A model generated the notes under the pieces. It was not told the origin of the DNA. It ran no database searches and saw only the letters and a program-made list of their open reading frames with translations. Shown piece by piece: positions 1 to 8,802 of a stretch of DNA of 64,000 nt. Positions within the stretch are counted from its first letter, which is position 1, and every line of letters begins with the position of its first letter. A program made the position numbers and the translations under genes. The DNA is taken from assembly GCA_963779325.1 (NCBI GenBank), contig CAVZXS010000011.1, positions 558,001 through 622,000 on the forward strand. Direction: 5' to 3'. This DNA is from CAVZXS01 sp963779325 (lineage in GTDB: Bacteria; Bacteroidota; Bacteroidia; Chitinophagales; Chitinophagaceae).

Positions 1-821
1 GCGGCCAGTTCCTGAATTTGCGATTTCGCCATTTCAAAAAATAAACTTCCTTCCGATTCTTTTTTATAATTGTTGCTCCACTTCGATTGCCGAATAAAAT
101 GTACAGTCGCCGTATTATTATCTGTAATCAGCTCCACCCGCATTTGAGAAGGGTTCAATAATTGATTCACTTTCCCCTCTACTATTTTCTTCCCTTTATT
201 TATAATGAGCATACTGTCGGCTATCATCTCCATTTCATTTAATAAATGAGAAGATACCAGCAATGTTTTACCCAAATCTTTGCTGAGATGATTAATTAAA
301 TTTCGAATATCGGCGATGCCCTGCGGATCGAGGCCGTTAGTAGGTTCATCCAATATTATTAAACCCGGGTTATGTATCAGCGCCGTAGCCAAACCCAAAC
401 GCTGCTTCATTCCCTGGCTGTAGGTTTTTACTTTGCTGTCGGCCCTGTCGGCCAATCCTACCATTTGCAATTGATCCATTATTTTTTTGTCGTCGGCTTT
501 TACGCCGCTCATTTTGGCAAAAATGCGCAGATTTTCTTTCGCGGTCAGGTATTTGTATAAATCCGGTTTTTCTATAATAGCGCCAATTTGTTTTAAAATT
601 TCATTCCGGTGCTTATGCAAATTCATTCCGAAAATTTCTATACTGCCCGAGGTAGGTTCAATTAAAGTGAGCAACATTCGGATGGTAGTGGATTTGCCGG
701 CGCCGTTTTGGCCAAGAAAGCCGTATACTTCTCCCTCATTTACCGAGAAGGAAAGATCATTTACAGCTGTAAGATTTTTGAAAGATTTAGTAAGATTTTT
801 TACTTGTATTACGGGCGGCAT
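1..821 (-). CDS. ABC transporter ATP-binding protein (3' end cut by window)
   Basis: Reading the minus strand from the ATG at 819-821 gives an open frame to the window edge, about 273 residues, starting MPPVIQVKNLTKSF. It has a Walker A motif (GQNGAGKST, near residue 40), an ABC signature written YSQGMKQR, a Walker B LIILDEP, a D-loop GLDP and an H-loop (VSSHLL). This is the nucleotide-binding subunit of an ABC transporter of the type in which a separate permease follows; the permease would lie off the left edge. The signature YSQGMKQ is usual for the CcmA/NatA/bacitracin-resistance-like group. Substrate and direction cannot be told from this part. The C-terminal part after the H-loop is the usual accessory region and continues beyond base 1. 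The family call is secure; the role is unknown. Confidence 0.93.
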   Translation of the reverse strand, partial: MPPVIQVKNLTKSFKNLTAVNDLSFSVNEGEVYGFLGQNGAGKSTTIRMLLTLIEPTSGSIEIFGMNLHKHRNEILKQIGAIIEKPDLYKYLTAKENLRIFAKMSGVKADDKKIMDQLQMVGLADRADSKVKTYSQGMKQRLGLATALIHNPGLIILDEPTNGLDPQGIADIRNLINHLSKDLGKTLLVSSHLLNEMEMIADSMLIINKGKKIVEGKVNQLLNPSQMRVELITDNNTATVHFIRQSKWSNNYKKESEGSLFFEMAKSQIQELA

Positions 822-912
822 ATGAGCAAAGTAACAAATAAAAAGGCAAAGAGTTTACGTGGCCGAAAATCCCTCTATTAGTAAAGAAATAAAATGAAGG
901 CTAACCAGGAAC

Positions 913-1157
913 AGCATTAAAAAAGCGGCACTCCAAAGCCGCTTTAAAAAAATTCTTCAGAAAGAGTTTTTTTTTATTCTTTTATAAAGCTTTTACTTAG
1001 AATAATATTGTCTTCTCTTCTTATCATTCGAAGTATATACATGCCGGGTTTAAGATCAGTTACGGGAATAGACTCAGTTTGGTTTGCTCCCGAACTGTTT
1101 TTTATTTTAATAAGTTGCCCTGTATTGTTGTATATTTCAAATCTTACATTTTTATTC
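913..1157. repeat. 3'-end duplication, copy A (pairs with 4770-5009)
   Basis: About 240 bases covering the terminator, the stop codon and the last ~60 codons of the surface-protein gene are nearly identical to 4770-5009. Differences are scattered single bases and A/T-run lengths. Similarity ends abruptly near 1157/5009, inside the sorting domain; beyond that the two genes are only distantly alike. Confidence 0.85.
917..950 (-). terminator. Rho-independent terminator of the 974-3931 gene
   Basis: An 8-bp stem (922-929 with 938-945, AAAGCGGC/GCCGCTTT) lies 24 bases beyond the stop codon of the minus-strand gene and is followed on that strand by a T-run. A diverged copy of the same hairpin lies at 4776-4803 after the second surface-protein gene. 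Confidence 0.75.
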
Positions 1158-3931
1158 TGCCGGCCGGCCGGTATTGTGATATGCACTTCATTACTTACCG
1201 GATTGGGATATGTTAGTATTGAAATACCGTTTTCTTTTTGCTTGTCAAGCCGGATAGTAAGGGTTTGTGAAAGGTCGTTCTTACCATCAATATCTACTGA
1301 ACGAAGCCGGTAATAATACAACGATGACCGGCTGCTGTTAACCGCATCATTCATTCCGTAATGGCTGATATCTTCTGTATTTCCTTTGGCAAATACAGTT
1401 CCTGCTTTTGTAAAATGGATACCGTCCGCACTTTTTTCTACCTCAAAATGGCTCACATTTATTTCGGTTACCGTTGACCATTTTAATTTCACCACATTGT
1501 TCGGTGCTAATTGGGCAGTGAAAGAAACAAGCGTTAAAGGCAGGGGGATAGTAATAATTCCAATATCAAAATTGTGATTGGTATTGCCGGTATTAAAATT
1601 TACAATTGCGATGGAACCGATGGATGCTGCATCATTATCGATATTATCCGCTGCCATGCCTCCTGCATCAGTACTTGTTAAATAATTATTGTCGGGAATA
1701 ACAACCTCAATCCGGTAATTATAGCCCGGTAATAAGGTATTACCAACGCCTGTCCAGCTGTCCGGCTTTCTGTTATCACTAACTGATAAAGAACTAAAAT
1801 AATAATTACCATCTGCATCTGTTGTTGTTGTCCAGGTTTGATCGTCTCCGTTTCCGTAAATCCCATCAACACCGGGGCTGCGTAAAGTAACAGTTGTACC
1901 GGCAGGTACACCGGCAGTGGTTTCTTCCGGATCCTGTATGCCGTTACTGTTAGCATCCAGCCATATCCGGTTGCCAACCTGTATAGGTTGTAGTTGTGCT
2001 AAAAATTCCAGATCACCCAGGCCATTTGCTTTTTCCATAGAATTGGAATTTCTACCTTGTATCCTGGCTATATGTTCTTTTGCACCGGTTGCAACCACAT
2101 TCCATTGCACACCATGGGTGCTGTAGTATCTTGAGCCTACTGTTTCATTGCTTGCTATTGGATCATAAACAGAGGAAACGATAATCCCTGTTCCCATCAA
2201 TTTTGTCATTCCGCCCTGGTTACTTTCAGGATCTCCATCACCGGGCCTGTCGGCATACCATTCCTTACCGGTATTGCCATAGCTATTTCCGATTCCAAAA
2301 TTATTAGTAGTAGTGTTAGCATTAATATTCGCAGCAGGCTGATCGCAACTTCCGGGGGTTCCCTCTAAAACCCACCCGGTTCCTGTATTACAGGCATGTA
2401 ATAAGTCTCCCCTGGCCCTGGTTCCAACATTGTTTGTAGAACCGGATACCGGGATGTATTCATAGGTTGCCCCCTGATCTCCCCATCTGTCTCTGATGCC
2501 AATATCCATACTGCCATTTTCATTAAATTCTATACTGCTAATAATGGGTTGCGGATAAAAAGTTGGCCCTGTTGTAGCGGTGCCGCCTGATTGCGCCCAG
2601 GTACTAATCCACGGATGCCAGCTAGTGTTGTTGTTAATATCCCTATAGTTATTAAAATCAATTGTTATCACAGTAGTGAAACCTGCTGAAATATTTGTGG
2701 GATCAAACTGTAGAATATACCCCTTTAAATCTAAAAGGTTTTGGGTAGCCATTGCATCACTCATTATTCCAATATACCCTTTCCCTTTATAAACCTTAAC
2801 TGCAAATGGCCTGATATTATTACCTGCACCGGTAGGGGCAGGGCATCCCGGTAAACTTGTAATAGTGTAAGCTGATGTATAGGGAGCCAAAGTAGCCGGA
2901 GAAGCGCCGTTCAAACCGGTTGTTGTTGCAGATGCATTAAACACAATCAGTCTTTTTTGAAAAAGATTAAGCATATAAATTTTGTCGCTGTTAGGATCGG
3001 CTTCAATATCGCCATAAGAAATGGTAGTTGCTTTTGAAAACGCATCCATATCCCTGCAATCACTCCCGGATGGCGCAGTGTTTATATAATTATCAGAAAT
3101 ATAGTTGTCATTTGTAGCAGGGGAAGTAACCCTGGTTACAGATCCAAAATCAAGTGGAAGCCCGCCATTCGATGGGGAAACGCCTTGCAAAGTGAAGCCT
3201 CCTGCAAAATTCCACACTGCACCCGCTTTGCTAATCATATAAACCCCACCCGGCCCATGTGGCCCAAAACCACTTGCCCTCTTTAATACTGCTGATGCAA
3301 AAAAACGTTCTTGTTTGCTTTGTACGGACAGTCCAAACAAGGAGCCGGTTTGAGCATGGGTAGCAGGCCTTTTTGAGGTGTCGGCAGTAACCACGTTATC
3401 ATTCGCCGGGTTTAATGGGCCGGTGGTATTATTAGCAATTTGAAGAATGGAATATTGACCTCTGTATTGACTGTTTATGGTGCCACGGCGGTTATTAACC
3501 AGCATCAAAGGCGGCACCGGCATAGTTGTATTATTCCAATAATCTTCCTGTGCGTTAACTGCATAGTTAACAGAAGAATTTGGAGCTGTCTTAAACTGTA
3601 CATTACTTCCATTACCCAAACCGGAAGAACTGCTATAATCACCAAGGGCAAGGCCGGAAAACTCAACTCTTACTTGTGTACCTGCGGGAACCTGGCTTGC
3701 TGAAAAACTATATGCCCCTGAAGCATTTGTTACTGTTGTAAAAAAGGCACCGCCGGCTAAAGTAGCCTTGGCAGTAACGCCCTGCACAAAAGGTTCATTA
3801 AAAGTTGCCGAGTTATCTTTAATGCCATTATTATTATAATCACGGAAAACAGTGCCACTTATTTGGGCATTTAATGCAGTACTCAGGAAAACCGGGAAGA
3901 TGATAAATAATGCTGTGTAAAATTTATTCAT
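974..3931 (-). CDS. T9SS-sorted SdrD-B-type surface protein (985 aa)
   Basis: Large secreted protein, one of four related paralogues in the window. A signal peptide (about residues 1-22, ending LNA) is followed by an SdrD-B-like module (ISGTVFRDYNNNGIKD). A long central region contains conserved blocks such as YGDIEADPNSDKIYMLNLF and GIRDRWGDQG, perhaps a beta-propeller. A second SdrD-B module begins near residue 695 (VGNRIWLDANSNGIQD), then a fibronectin-like stretch and a C-terminal sorting domain (YPNPVSNE ... GMYILRM), the TIGR04183-type signal for export by the type IX system. The protein should be outside the cell or on its surface; an adhesin or matrix role is inference. The last ~60 residues match the neighbouring 4827-7970 gene almost exactly, whereas its SdrD-B module is closest to that of the 2010-residue protein, so the gene is a mosaic. 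Confidence 0.88.
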   Translation of the reverse strand: MNKFYTALFIIFPVFLSTALNAQISGTVFRDYNNNGIKDNSATFNEPFVQGVTAKATLAGGAFFTTVTNASGAYSFSASQVPAGTQVRVEFSGLALGDYSSSSGLGNGSNVQFKTAPNSSVNYAVNAQEDYWNNTTMPVPPLMLVNNRRGTINSQYRGQYSILQIANNTTGPLNPANDNVVTADTSKRPATHAQTGSLFGLSVQSKQERFFASAVLKRASGFGPHGPGGVYMISKAGAVWNFAGGFTLQGVSPSNGGLPLDFGSVTRVTSPATNDNYISDNYINTAPSGSDCRDMDAFSKATTISYGDIEADPNSDKIYMLNLFQKRLIVFNASATTTGLNGASPATLAPYTSAYTITSLPGCPAPTGAGNNIRPFAVKVYKGKGYIGIMSDAMATQNLLDLKGYILQFDPTNISAGFTTVITIDFNNYRDINNNTSWHPWISTWAQSGGTATTGPTFYPQPIISSIEFNENGSMDIGIRDRWGDQGATYEYIPVSGSTNNVGTRARGDLLHACNTGTGWVLEGTPGSCDQPAANINANTTTNNFGIGNSYGNTGKEWYADRPGDGDPESNQGGMTKLMGTGIIVSSVYDPIASNETVGSRYYSTHGVQWNVVATGAKEHIARIQGRNSNSMEKANGLGDLEFLAQLQPIQVGNRIWLDANSNGIQDPEETTAGVPAGTTVTLRSPGVDGIYGNGDDQTWTTTTDADGNYYFSSLSVSDNRKPDSWTGVGNTLLPGYNYRIEVVIPDNNYLTSTDAGGMAADNIDNDAASIGSIAIVNFNTGNTNHNFDIGIITIPLPLTLVSFTAQLAPNNVVKLKWSTVTEINVSHFEVEKSADGIHFTKAGTVFAKGNTEDISHYGMNDAVNSSRSSLYYYRLRSVDIDGKNDLSQTLTIRLDKQKENGISILTYPNPVSNEVHITIPAGRQNKNVRFEIYNNTGQLIKIKNSSGANQTESIPVTDLKPGMYILRMIRREDNIILSKSFIKE

Positions 3932-4265
3932 AGGTAGGATTATAAATTTTTCGAAAGAAATATATTCGGCTTTTTCTCTAAACTCATAAAAAGCTTACAG
4001 TAAGAAGAAACTGATAAATACGGGGACAAGGCGTTAATGGATAATTGTTTTTTCATCAATCGGAATTTTTCTTAATGATTTTTTTAACTAAAGCCTCAGA
4101 AAGGTGTTTTAATTAAAAAACATAGAAGTAAAAATAATAGGTAGAAACTCGAAAAAGAAAGTATTTTCCATAAATAAAAAAGGGAATTAGTAGAAATACC
4201 CGGCCCGATCTTAATTTCTTAGTAGATGTACCCTTGTTCTTGATAGCAGGAATCAGGCAGCCTAT
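3932..4265. other. Intergenic region upstream of the first surface-protein gene
   Basis: This 334-base AT-rich stretch separates the surface-protein gene from the broken regulator. Bases 4128-4265 belong to the duplicated block shared with 8151-8288; bases 3932-4127 are unlike the matching position upstream of the second gene. A promoter for the 974-3931 gene must lie here, but no clean TAnnTTTG element was found. No gene is seen. Confidence 0.6.
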
Positions 4266-4551
4266 TTATTTATTAAGATAAGATTGCAGGTTCTTTACAT
4301 ACAGTTCAAATGCTCTAATACCTTCCTTGGTTATTTTGCAGGTTGTTTGCGGGTAGTTGTCTTTAAATTGTTTCGCCACTTCTATATAACCCGCATCTTT
4401 CAGTTTTTGCACCTGCACACTCAGGTTGCCGTCAGTAGCGTTTGTTTTTTTCTTTTAAAAAAACAAAGTCCGCTTCCTTTACACTTATCAGTAAAGAAAT
4501 AACCGCCAGCCGCAGTTGAGAATGTAATATGGGATCCAAGTCATTAAACAT
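4266..4551 (-). pseudogene. Broken winged-helix regulator, frameshifted copy of 8289-8573
   Basis: This is a near-identical copy of the intact winged-helix regulator at 8289-8573. The matching start codon is at 4549-4551 and the stop at 4266-4268. Copy 1 has seven Ts at 4445-4451 where the intact copy has six, so one inserted base shifts the frame about a third of the way in and the recognition-helix/wing part is lost. A few other substitutions are present. It is therefore most likely non-functional. A homopolymer sequencing error cannot be excluded, but the adjoining membrane gene is also truncated, which fits real decay. Confidence 0.85.
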
Positions 4552-4774
4552 GTTGCCGCGCCTGCTGCTTTTTATAAATACGATACTCTTTCTCCATCAG
4601 TATACCGGGTATCAGCCAGGCCATTACGGCCGACAATGCCGTTAACATTAAATCAATTTTACTATTTGTATAAACTGTTACAATACAACAAGCCCAGCAA
4701 AACAAACCGCCCCAAAGCATGGGCTTGAATTTGCAGGCGGCGCCGGTGATAAATGCAGGCATGCCGTACAGCAC
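4544..4774 (-). pseudogene. 3' fragment of the membrane-protein gene (copy of 8566-9234)
   Basis: Seventy-six codons match the C-terminal third of the 222-residue membrane protein at 8566-9234, from MLYGMP to the final RQHV, with one residue change (A for T after MP). The N-terminal two thirds are missing, because the fragment abuts the terminator of the neighbouring surface-protein gene at the duplication junction. It overlaps the start of the broken regulator by 8 bases, just as the intact pair does. It has no promoter or start of its own and is a remnant. Confidence 0.88.
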
Positions 4775-5009
4775 TAAAAAAGCGGCTCCGCAAAGTCGCT
4801 TTAAAAATTCTTCAGAAAAAGTTTTTTTATTCTTTTATAAAGCTTTTACTTAGAATCATATTGTCTTCTCGTCTCACCATTCGAAGTATATACATGCCGG
4901 GTTTAAGATCAATTACGGGAATAGACTCAGTTTGGTTTGCTCCCGAACTGTTTTTTATTTTAATAAGTTGCCCTGTACTGCCGTATATTTCAATCCTTAT
5001 ATTTTTATT
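4770..5009. repeat. 3'-end duplication, copy B (pairs with 913-1157)
   Basis: This is the second copy of the terminator plus sorting-domain 3' end described for 913-1157. It starts exactly at the junction with the truncated membrane gene. Confidence 0.85.
4776..4803 (-). terminator. Terminator of the 4827-7970 gene
   Basis: A hairpin with arms AAAGCGGC/GTCGCTTT lies 24 bases past the stop codon, with a T-run on the minus strand. It is a diverged copy of the 917-950 terminator; one stem pair has changed to a wobble or mismatch. Confidence 0.65.
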
Positions 5010-7970
5010 TTTCCATGCGGCAGGTAAAGAAACCTGTAAATTATTTTTTACGGGATTTGAATACAGTTTTATTTGCCCGGCGATTCTTCCGAAATTGACA
5101 ATCCGAACTTCGCTTTGCTCTTTTTTACCGGCATTATCAAATAATTGAAGCTTGTAATAATTATTTGCTGTAAGAGAAGGATACAGGTCGGTATAAGTAT
5201 ACCTGCTTCCCGCTGAATTACCTTTCGCATTTATAACGGAAAGTTTATTCCAATTAACTCCGTCTGCAGAATGTAACACTTCGAAATACGATCCCTGTTC
5301 TTCCTTACCCGTTATCCATTTAAGTAATGAAGTATTTTGTACAGCTGTTGCTGTAAATTCCGTTACATCGGGTACTGCCAATACGGGCATGGTTACAAAT
5401 CCAAAATCAATATTATGATTATTGGCGCCATAGTCTCCCGTAGTTATGGATGCCTGCACTAAAAGACCCGTCCTTACCGCATCATTATCACTAAAACCCG
5501 GTGATCCGTTACCTGCTACATGTAATAAAGTTGGTCCTATATAATTTAATAAAGGGCCAATGCCGGTATTATTAAAATGCGCTTCGGATATTCTTACTAT
5601 GTAATTAGTGTTGGGTAGTAAGCCGCCTGTAATATTTGATTGATTGAAATAAAAACTGCCTGCTCCATCAGTTGTTGTCGAGCCCAATAAGATTATTCCG
5701 CCGGCATCATATAATTCTATTATCACACCGGCGATACCGGGTTCGTCGGCACCCTGTATGCCATCGCCGTTTGTATCTTCCCAAATACGGTTACCAATTT
5801 CTATCGGCGCTATTCTTGAAAGTATTTCTATATCACCCAAACCATTTGATTTACCAATATCTCCTGTATTGCTTCCGCTTTGTACTGTATAGTCCTTGGT
5901 ATTACTTCCCGTTGTATTATTCATCCAACTAACACCACCTGTCCAAAGAGCTGCGGGATCCATGTAAGTACCCGCAGTTTGATTATTTCCGGGTAATATA
6001 ACCAGCCCGCCTTGTCCCGAGTTGGCATGGTATACCGGGCTGTTGGCCGATCCATTAAACAATTCAATACCATCTTGATAATAAAATTCTCCGTTATTCC
6101 CTGCATAATTACCCGGGCCTTGTGTGTTATTTGCACCGGCTGTGGCCGGTTTAGGACTGTTTGGTCCTTCTTTTCCGTTCTGCTCCAACTCGAACGCACA
6201 AGCAGCAGGATTTTTATAAGCTCTTAACTGATCCCCGTTAATTAAAACTATTCTTCTTTCTGAACCGCTCAACATATTTTGATGTGTTCCGCCCTGGTCA
6301 CCCGCTCTATCCCGAAAACCCAATATCATCGTACCATCTACATCAAACTCAATACCCGCCAACATAGGTTGAGGTATCCCGTACTCCTCTGTTCCTAATA
6401 TTCCTTCGGGCATAGTATTGGTCCATTTATTCCAGGTTTCATCTACATTATTTGCATCAAACGACCTGTCAAAATTTAACGGAAATTGTATTGCAGGGTT
6501 TGTATTAAAACCGCCGGAAGGATTTAGCTCCCATACATAAGCCCATAAATCAGTATATTCAGGATTACCTGTATTGTTATCTTTTGCAGTAGCGCCGGAT
6601 GGGCCTTCGCCGGTAGTAACCGCGCCTGCGTACAATTTTCCCCTGTAATATTTTAAACCAAAAGGTCTTTGCAAGCCCCTTGCCCCCATATAAAAATCTG
6701 TATTATCATTAGCGCCGGAATAAGTAGCAGCAGCATTTGGTATGCCTGATGTTGATCTGGCCGGCGGGTTAGGTAAAGACCAACTTGTAACTACCGATGC
6801 AGCAGTTGGATTGGTAACACTATTTAATTGTAATTGATAAATTTTTCTGTCATAAAGATTAACAACATAGAGATACCTTCCGTCATCACTGATTTCGATA
6901 TCACCCAAACTAACAACTCCAACCTGGCCATAAGCGGCAGGATCGTTGGAAGGAATATTTAAATTGGCCGGTAAATTCCTTGTTGTATTTGAACCGATTA
7001 CAGTCTGCCCCGCGCCAATATAAGTAATGGTTTCTTTCCTGGATGCACTTGTACCCGTTGCCGACAAGTTGAAAGAAGAACCGTTACCGTATGCAGGTGT
7101 ACCTGTTGTGTTATGCGTTGGTATTCCAAGCGCATCCAGACTCGTAAAATAAGATGCCGCGCCTGTTGTAGATCTTTTTGAGGGATCAATAATATAAATG
7201 GCGCCCGGGGCATTATTAAAAACTCCGTCAGCAGGGCCAAAGCCTGCATGTCTTTTCATAAATGCCGAAACGAAAATCCTATCGGCATATTTACTGTATG
7301 CAGTTCCATATGTGGTTCCTATTTGCTGATTAGTCGCTAAAATTTCTGTAGCGCTTATCGGTGTGCCTCCGCTTCTGTTATACGGGAATTTAATAAACGC
7401 ATTCTGACTGCCTGACGTTCCGCCGCCGGCAGGATTACCGGTTGACTGTACGGAAAGAAAAAGAAAGGTGGAACTAAAAGGAGCCATGTTAAATACATAA
7501 TCCGCCGGGTTATTTATGGCGTAGTTTATATTTGCAACTCCGCCGCTTACAAACTGTGTATTTGAACCACCGGCTGATTTTGAAGAAAAATCATATTGAT
7601 TATTTACCAAACAAGAACCGGAAGAAGGTATGATAAATTCCAACCTTACTTTTACGCCGCTTGAAACGAAACCTGTATTACTGCCCGGTATACCGCTGTA
7701 TGTAATACCCGCGGCAGGTATAATATAATTGGGCGCGGCGTATGGATAGCCCGTGCCGTTGTTTGTTGTATAACTGGCAATCAGGAAATCTGCGGCGCTA
7801 TACGCATTTACAATTATACCCGGCATCATTGGTTCGGTATATGCAGCTGCCGCTTCTCTCGTACCGTTGTTGTTATAATCCCGAAAAACAGTACCTGATA
7901 TTTGAGCATACAACGCCGTGCTCAAAAAAAACATAAAAGCAGTGAGTGCTAATTTGTAAAATTTATTCAT
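4827..7970 (-). CDS. T9SS-sorted SdrD-B-type surface protein (1047 aa)
   Basis: Paralogue of the 974-3931 protein. The start chosen is the ATG at 7968-7970 (MNKFYKLALTAFMFFLS), because it gives a normal signal peptide ending LYAQ and matches the MNKFY start of the neighbour; six further codons lie upstream in frame. Order: signal peptide, SdrD-B-like module (ISGTVFRDYNNNGTRE), a long central region with KRHAGFGP, GDIEISDDGRYLYVVNLYDR and GFRDRAGDQG, a second SdrD-B module (IGNRIWEDTNGDGIQG), a fibronectin-like stretch and the type IX sorting domain. The central region resembles the 2010-residue protein more than the 985-residue one. It is expected on the cell surface or released; its ligand is unknown. 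Confidence 0.88.
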   Translation of the reverse strand: MNKFYKLALTAFMFFLSTALYAQISGTVFRDYNNNGTREAAAAYTEPMMPGIIVNAYSAADFLIASYTTNNGTGYPYAAPNYIIPAAGITYSGIPGSNTGFVSSGVKVRLEFIIPSSGSCLVNNQYDFSSKSAGGSNTQFVSGGVANINYAINNPADYVFNMAPFSSTFLFLSVQSTGNPAGGGTSGSQNAFIKFPYNRSGGTPISATEILATNQQIGTTYGTAYSKYADRIFVSAFMKRHAGFGPADGVFNNAPGAIYIIDPSKRSTTGAASYFTSLDALGIPTHNTTGTPAYGNGSSFNLSATGTSASRKETITYIGAGQTVIGSNTTRNLPANLNIPSNDPAAYGQVGVVSLGDIEISDDGRYLYVVNLYDRKIYQLQLNSVTNPTAASVVTSWSLPNPPARSTSGIPNAAATYSGANDNTDFYMGARGLQRPFGLKYYRGKLYAGAVTTGEGPSGATAKDNNTGNPEYTDLWAYVWELNPSGGFNTNPAIQFPLNFDRSFDANNVDETWNKWTNTMPEGILGTEEYGIPQPMLAGIEFDVDGTMILGFRDRAGDQGGTHQNMLSGSERRIVLINGDQLRAYKNPAACAFELEQNGKEGPNSPKPATAGANNTQGPGNYAGNNGEFYYQDGIELFNGSANSPVYHANSGQGGLVILPGNNQTAGTYMDPAALWTGGVSWMNNTTGSNTKDYTVQSGSNTGDIGKSNGLGDIEILSRIAPIEIGNRIWEDTNGDGIQGADEPGIAGVIIELYDAGGIILLGSTTTDGAGSFYFNQSNITGGLLPNTNYIVRISEAHFNNTGIGPLLNYIGPTLLHVAGNGSPGFSDNDAVRTGLLVQASITTGDYGANNHNIDFGFVTMPVLAVPDVTEFTATAVQNTSLLKWITGKEEQGSYFEVLHSADGVNWNKLSVINAKGNSAGSRYTYTDLYPSLTANNYYKLQLFDNAGKKEQSEVRIVNFGRIAGQIKLYSNPVKNNLQVSLPAAWKNKNIRIEIYGSTGQLIKIKNSSGANQTESIPVIDLKPGMYILRMVRREDNMILSKSFIKE

Positions 7971-8288
7971 AGGACGTCGGGTTATCAATATTTCCTTACA
8001 GCAATTTCCGTTGGTTTTTGTAAACTAAGAGAAATGCTTAGGGAGCGTAATCTCAATTTGAAAAAATGGTTTATCATCAATTTAGATTCTCGTATTTGTT
8101 TTCTTTCATTAAGTACAAACTAACTTGCGCATAAAAACAAAATCACGAACGTAAAAATAATAGGTAGAAACTCGAAAAAGAAAGTATTTTCCATAAATAA
8201 AAAAGGGAATTAGTAGAAATACCCGGCCCTACCATAATTTCTTAGTAGATGTACCCTTGTTCTTGATAGCAGGAATCAGGCAGCCTAT
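7971..8288. other. Intergenic region between surface-protein gene and regulator
   Basis: This 318-base AT-rich gap must hold the promoter of the 4827-7970 gene and the 3' flank of the regulator operon. Bases 8151-8288 repeat 4128-4265. No gene, RNA or convincing hairpin terminator is seen. Confidence 0.55.
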
Positions 8289-8802
8289 TTATTTATTAAG
8301 ATAAGATTGCAGGTTCTTTACATACAGTTCAAATGCTTTAATACCTTCCTTGGTTATTTTACAGGTTGTTTGAGGGTAGTTGTCTTTAAATTTTTTCGCC
8401 ACTTCTATATAACCCGCATCTTTCAGTTTTTGCACCTGCACACTCAGGTTGCCGGCAGTAGCGTTTGTTTTTTCTTTTAAAAAAACAAAGTCCGCTTCCT
8501 TTACACTTATCAGTAAAGAAATAACCGCCAGCCGCAGTTGAGAATGTAATATGGGATCCAGGTCATTAAACATGTTGCCGCGCCTGCTGCTTTTTATAAA
8601 TACGATACTCTTTCTCCATCAGTATACCGGGTATCAGCCAGGCCATTACGGCCGACAATGCCGTTAACATTAAATCAATTTTACTATTTGTATAAACTGT
8701 TACAATACAACAAGCCCAGCAAAACAAACCGCCCCAAAGCATGGGCTTGAATTTGCAGGCGGCGCCGGTGATAAATGTAGGCATACCGTAAAGCATTAAA
8801 AA
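8151..8802. repeat. Duplicated regulator/membrane block, copy 2 (intact parent)
   Basis: This is the counterpart of 4128-4780. Here the reading frames are intact and the membrane gene continues to 9234, so this copy is the likely source of the truncated one. Confidence 0.88.
8289..8573 (-). CDS. Winged-helix transcriptional regulator (PF13601-like, 94 aa)
   Basis: Small DNA-binding protein. The pattern HSQLRLAVISLL ... DFVFLKEKTNATAGNLSVQV ... LKDAGYIEVAKKF ... CKITKEGIKAFELYV is that of the stand-alone winged-helix domain family related to MarR/ArsR: a recognition helix around residues 38-52 and a wing around 56-75. It is the last gene of a minus-strand operon led by a TonB-dependent receptor (13157) and overlaps the preceding membrane-protein gene by 8 bases, so the two are probably translationally coupled. 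A plausible target is the palindrome in the operon promoter at 13194-13208 (inference). No effector-binding domain is visible. Confidence 0.88.
   Translation of the reverse strand: MFNDLDPILHSQLRLAVISLLISVKEADFVFLKEKTNATAGNLSVQVQKLKDAGYIEVAKKFKDNYPQTTCKITKEGIKAFELYVKNLQSYLNK

Larger units (their letters stand above)
4128..4780. repeat. Duplicated regulator/membrane block, copy 1 (truncated)
   Basis: About 650 bases nearly identical to 8151-8802, at an offset of 4023 that becomes 4022 after a one-base insertion in copy 1. The copy stops inside the membrane-protein gene at an 11-base sequence (agcactaaaaa, 4770-4780) that matches, with one change, both 8792-8802 and 913-923. This looks like a tandem-duplication junction. 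Confidence 0.88.

Noticed and set aside
487..825. Plus-strand open frame of 112 codons
   Set aside because: It is the antisense shadow of the ABC ATPase gene, whose motifs are unmistakable on the minus strand.
4284..4502. Plus-strand open frame over the broken regulator
   Set aside because: It is antisense to the frameshifted winged-helix pseudogene. It owes its length to the same one-base insertion and lacks protein-like composition.
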